DNA of 51,577 nucleotides from Huaxiibacter chinensis (GTDB lineage Bacteria; Pseudomonadota; Gammaproteobacteria; Enterobacterales; Enterobacteriaceae): NCBI RefSeq assembly GCF_022171985.1, contig NZ_JAJVHF010000018.1:1-51577 (forward strand), written 5' to 3'. Of this stretch, positions 51,483 to 51,577 are shown one piece after another; position 1 is the first letter of the stretch, and every line of letters begins with the position of its first letter. The position numbers were made by a program, and so were the translations under genes. The notes beneath the pieces are model-generated. The model searched no databases, was not told the origin of the DNA, and saw only the letters and a list, made by a program, of their open reading frames with translations.

Positions 51483-51577
51483 GGTGATGCTGCCAACTTA
51501 CTGATTTAGTGTATGATGGTGTTTTTGAGGTGCTCCAGTGGCTTCTGTTTCTATCAGCTGTCCCTCCTGTTCAGCTA
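51483..51577 (+). mobile_element. IS1, left-end fragment (cut by window edge)
   Basis: GGTGATGCTGCCAACTTACT begins at 51483 and continues as the IS1 left end to the last base. It is the inverted copy of 1-94. The 8-9 bases flanking the two copies differ, so they are separate insertions, not the two ends of one element. Confidence 0.95.
51538..51577 (+). CDS. insA: InsA of IS1, first 13 codons only
   Basis: GTG start at 51538 reading MASVSISCPSCSA before the window ends. It is identical to the fragment at 1-39 on the other strand, and partial only because of the window edge. Confidence 0.85.
   Translation, partial: MASVSISCPSCSA

Noticed and set aside
1..51577. Antibiotic-resistance genes, integrons, tRNA or rRNA genes, replication initiator
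   Set aside because: None recognised on either strand. The backbone assignment rests on transfer genes only, so the replicon type stays unproven.

Overview
The window looks like part of the backbone of a large conjugative plasmid from Enterobacterales, most like the IncHI group (R27-type). The main reason is its transfer genes. It has an H-type (MOBH, HD-fold) relaxase, a coupling protein with a TraJ-like membrane partner, and F-like mating-pair proteins TrhF, TrhH and TrhG. Several insertion sequences, including an IS150 relative, fit Klebsiella, Escherichia or Enterobacter hosts. I see no replication-initiation gene, antibiotic-resistance gene, tRNA, rRNA or CRISPR array. The naming follows R27 from memory; no database search was possible.

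Both ends of the window are the same left end of IS1, facing outward in opposite orientations (1-94 and 51483-51577). This is what a short-read contig bounded by two IS1 copies would look like.

Region 1 (0.1-8.4 kb): a LexA-controlled umuDC (polymerase V) operon; a DsbA-like protein; a lipoprotein; a three-gene block (DsbC, a small exported protein, a membrane protein); a VirB1-like lytic transglycosylase; a HAD-like protein; and a two-gene cassette of an HNH-nuclease toxin and a YrhA/SUKH-like immunity protein, closed by a terminator.

Region 2 (8.4-27.7 kb): the transfer module. trhF-trhH-trhG and two putative regulators (one FlhC-like) are read leftwards. A 760-bp non-coding region with an alternating inverted-repeat array and a stem-loop is the best oriT candidate. 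A tightly coupled operon is read rightwards: MobI-like protein, unknown, traI, traG, unknown, traJ, S49 peptidase, NERD-domain protein.

Region 3 (27.9-38.9 kb): mostly small genes of unknown function, many with good ribosome binding sites, plus a ParB-like DNA-binding protein without a ParA.

Region 4 (38.9-46.9 kb): stability and mobile DNA. It holds relB-relE followed by a 52-aa hok gene, a cation-efflux transporter, a cytochrome b561-like protein, an IS110-family element, an ISNCY-like element and a 1443-bp IS150-like element. The IS150 copy has split the 5' part of a second hok/sok locus.

Region 5 (46.9-51.5 kb): a leftward run of small unknown genes ending in a long inverted repeat and IS1.

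The most striking unexplained signal is a palindrome, AAAGTWACTTT. It occurs 12 times exactly, and three more times with G or C in the centre. Copies lie at gene ends, on both sides of the oriT candidate and twice upstream of the ParB-like gene. It looks like a plasmid-wide protein-binding site.
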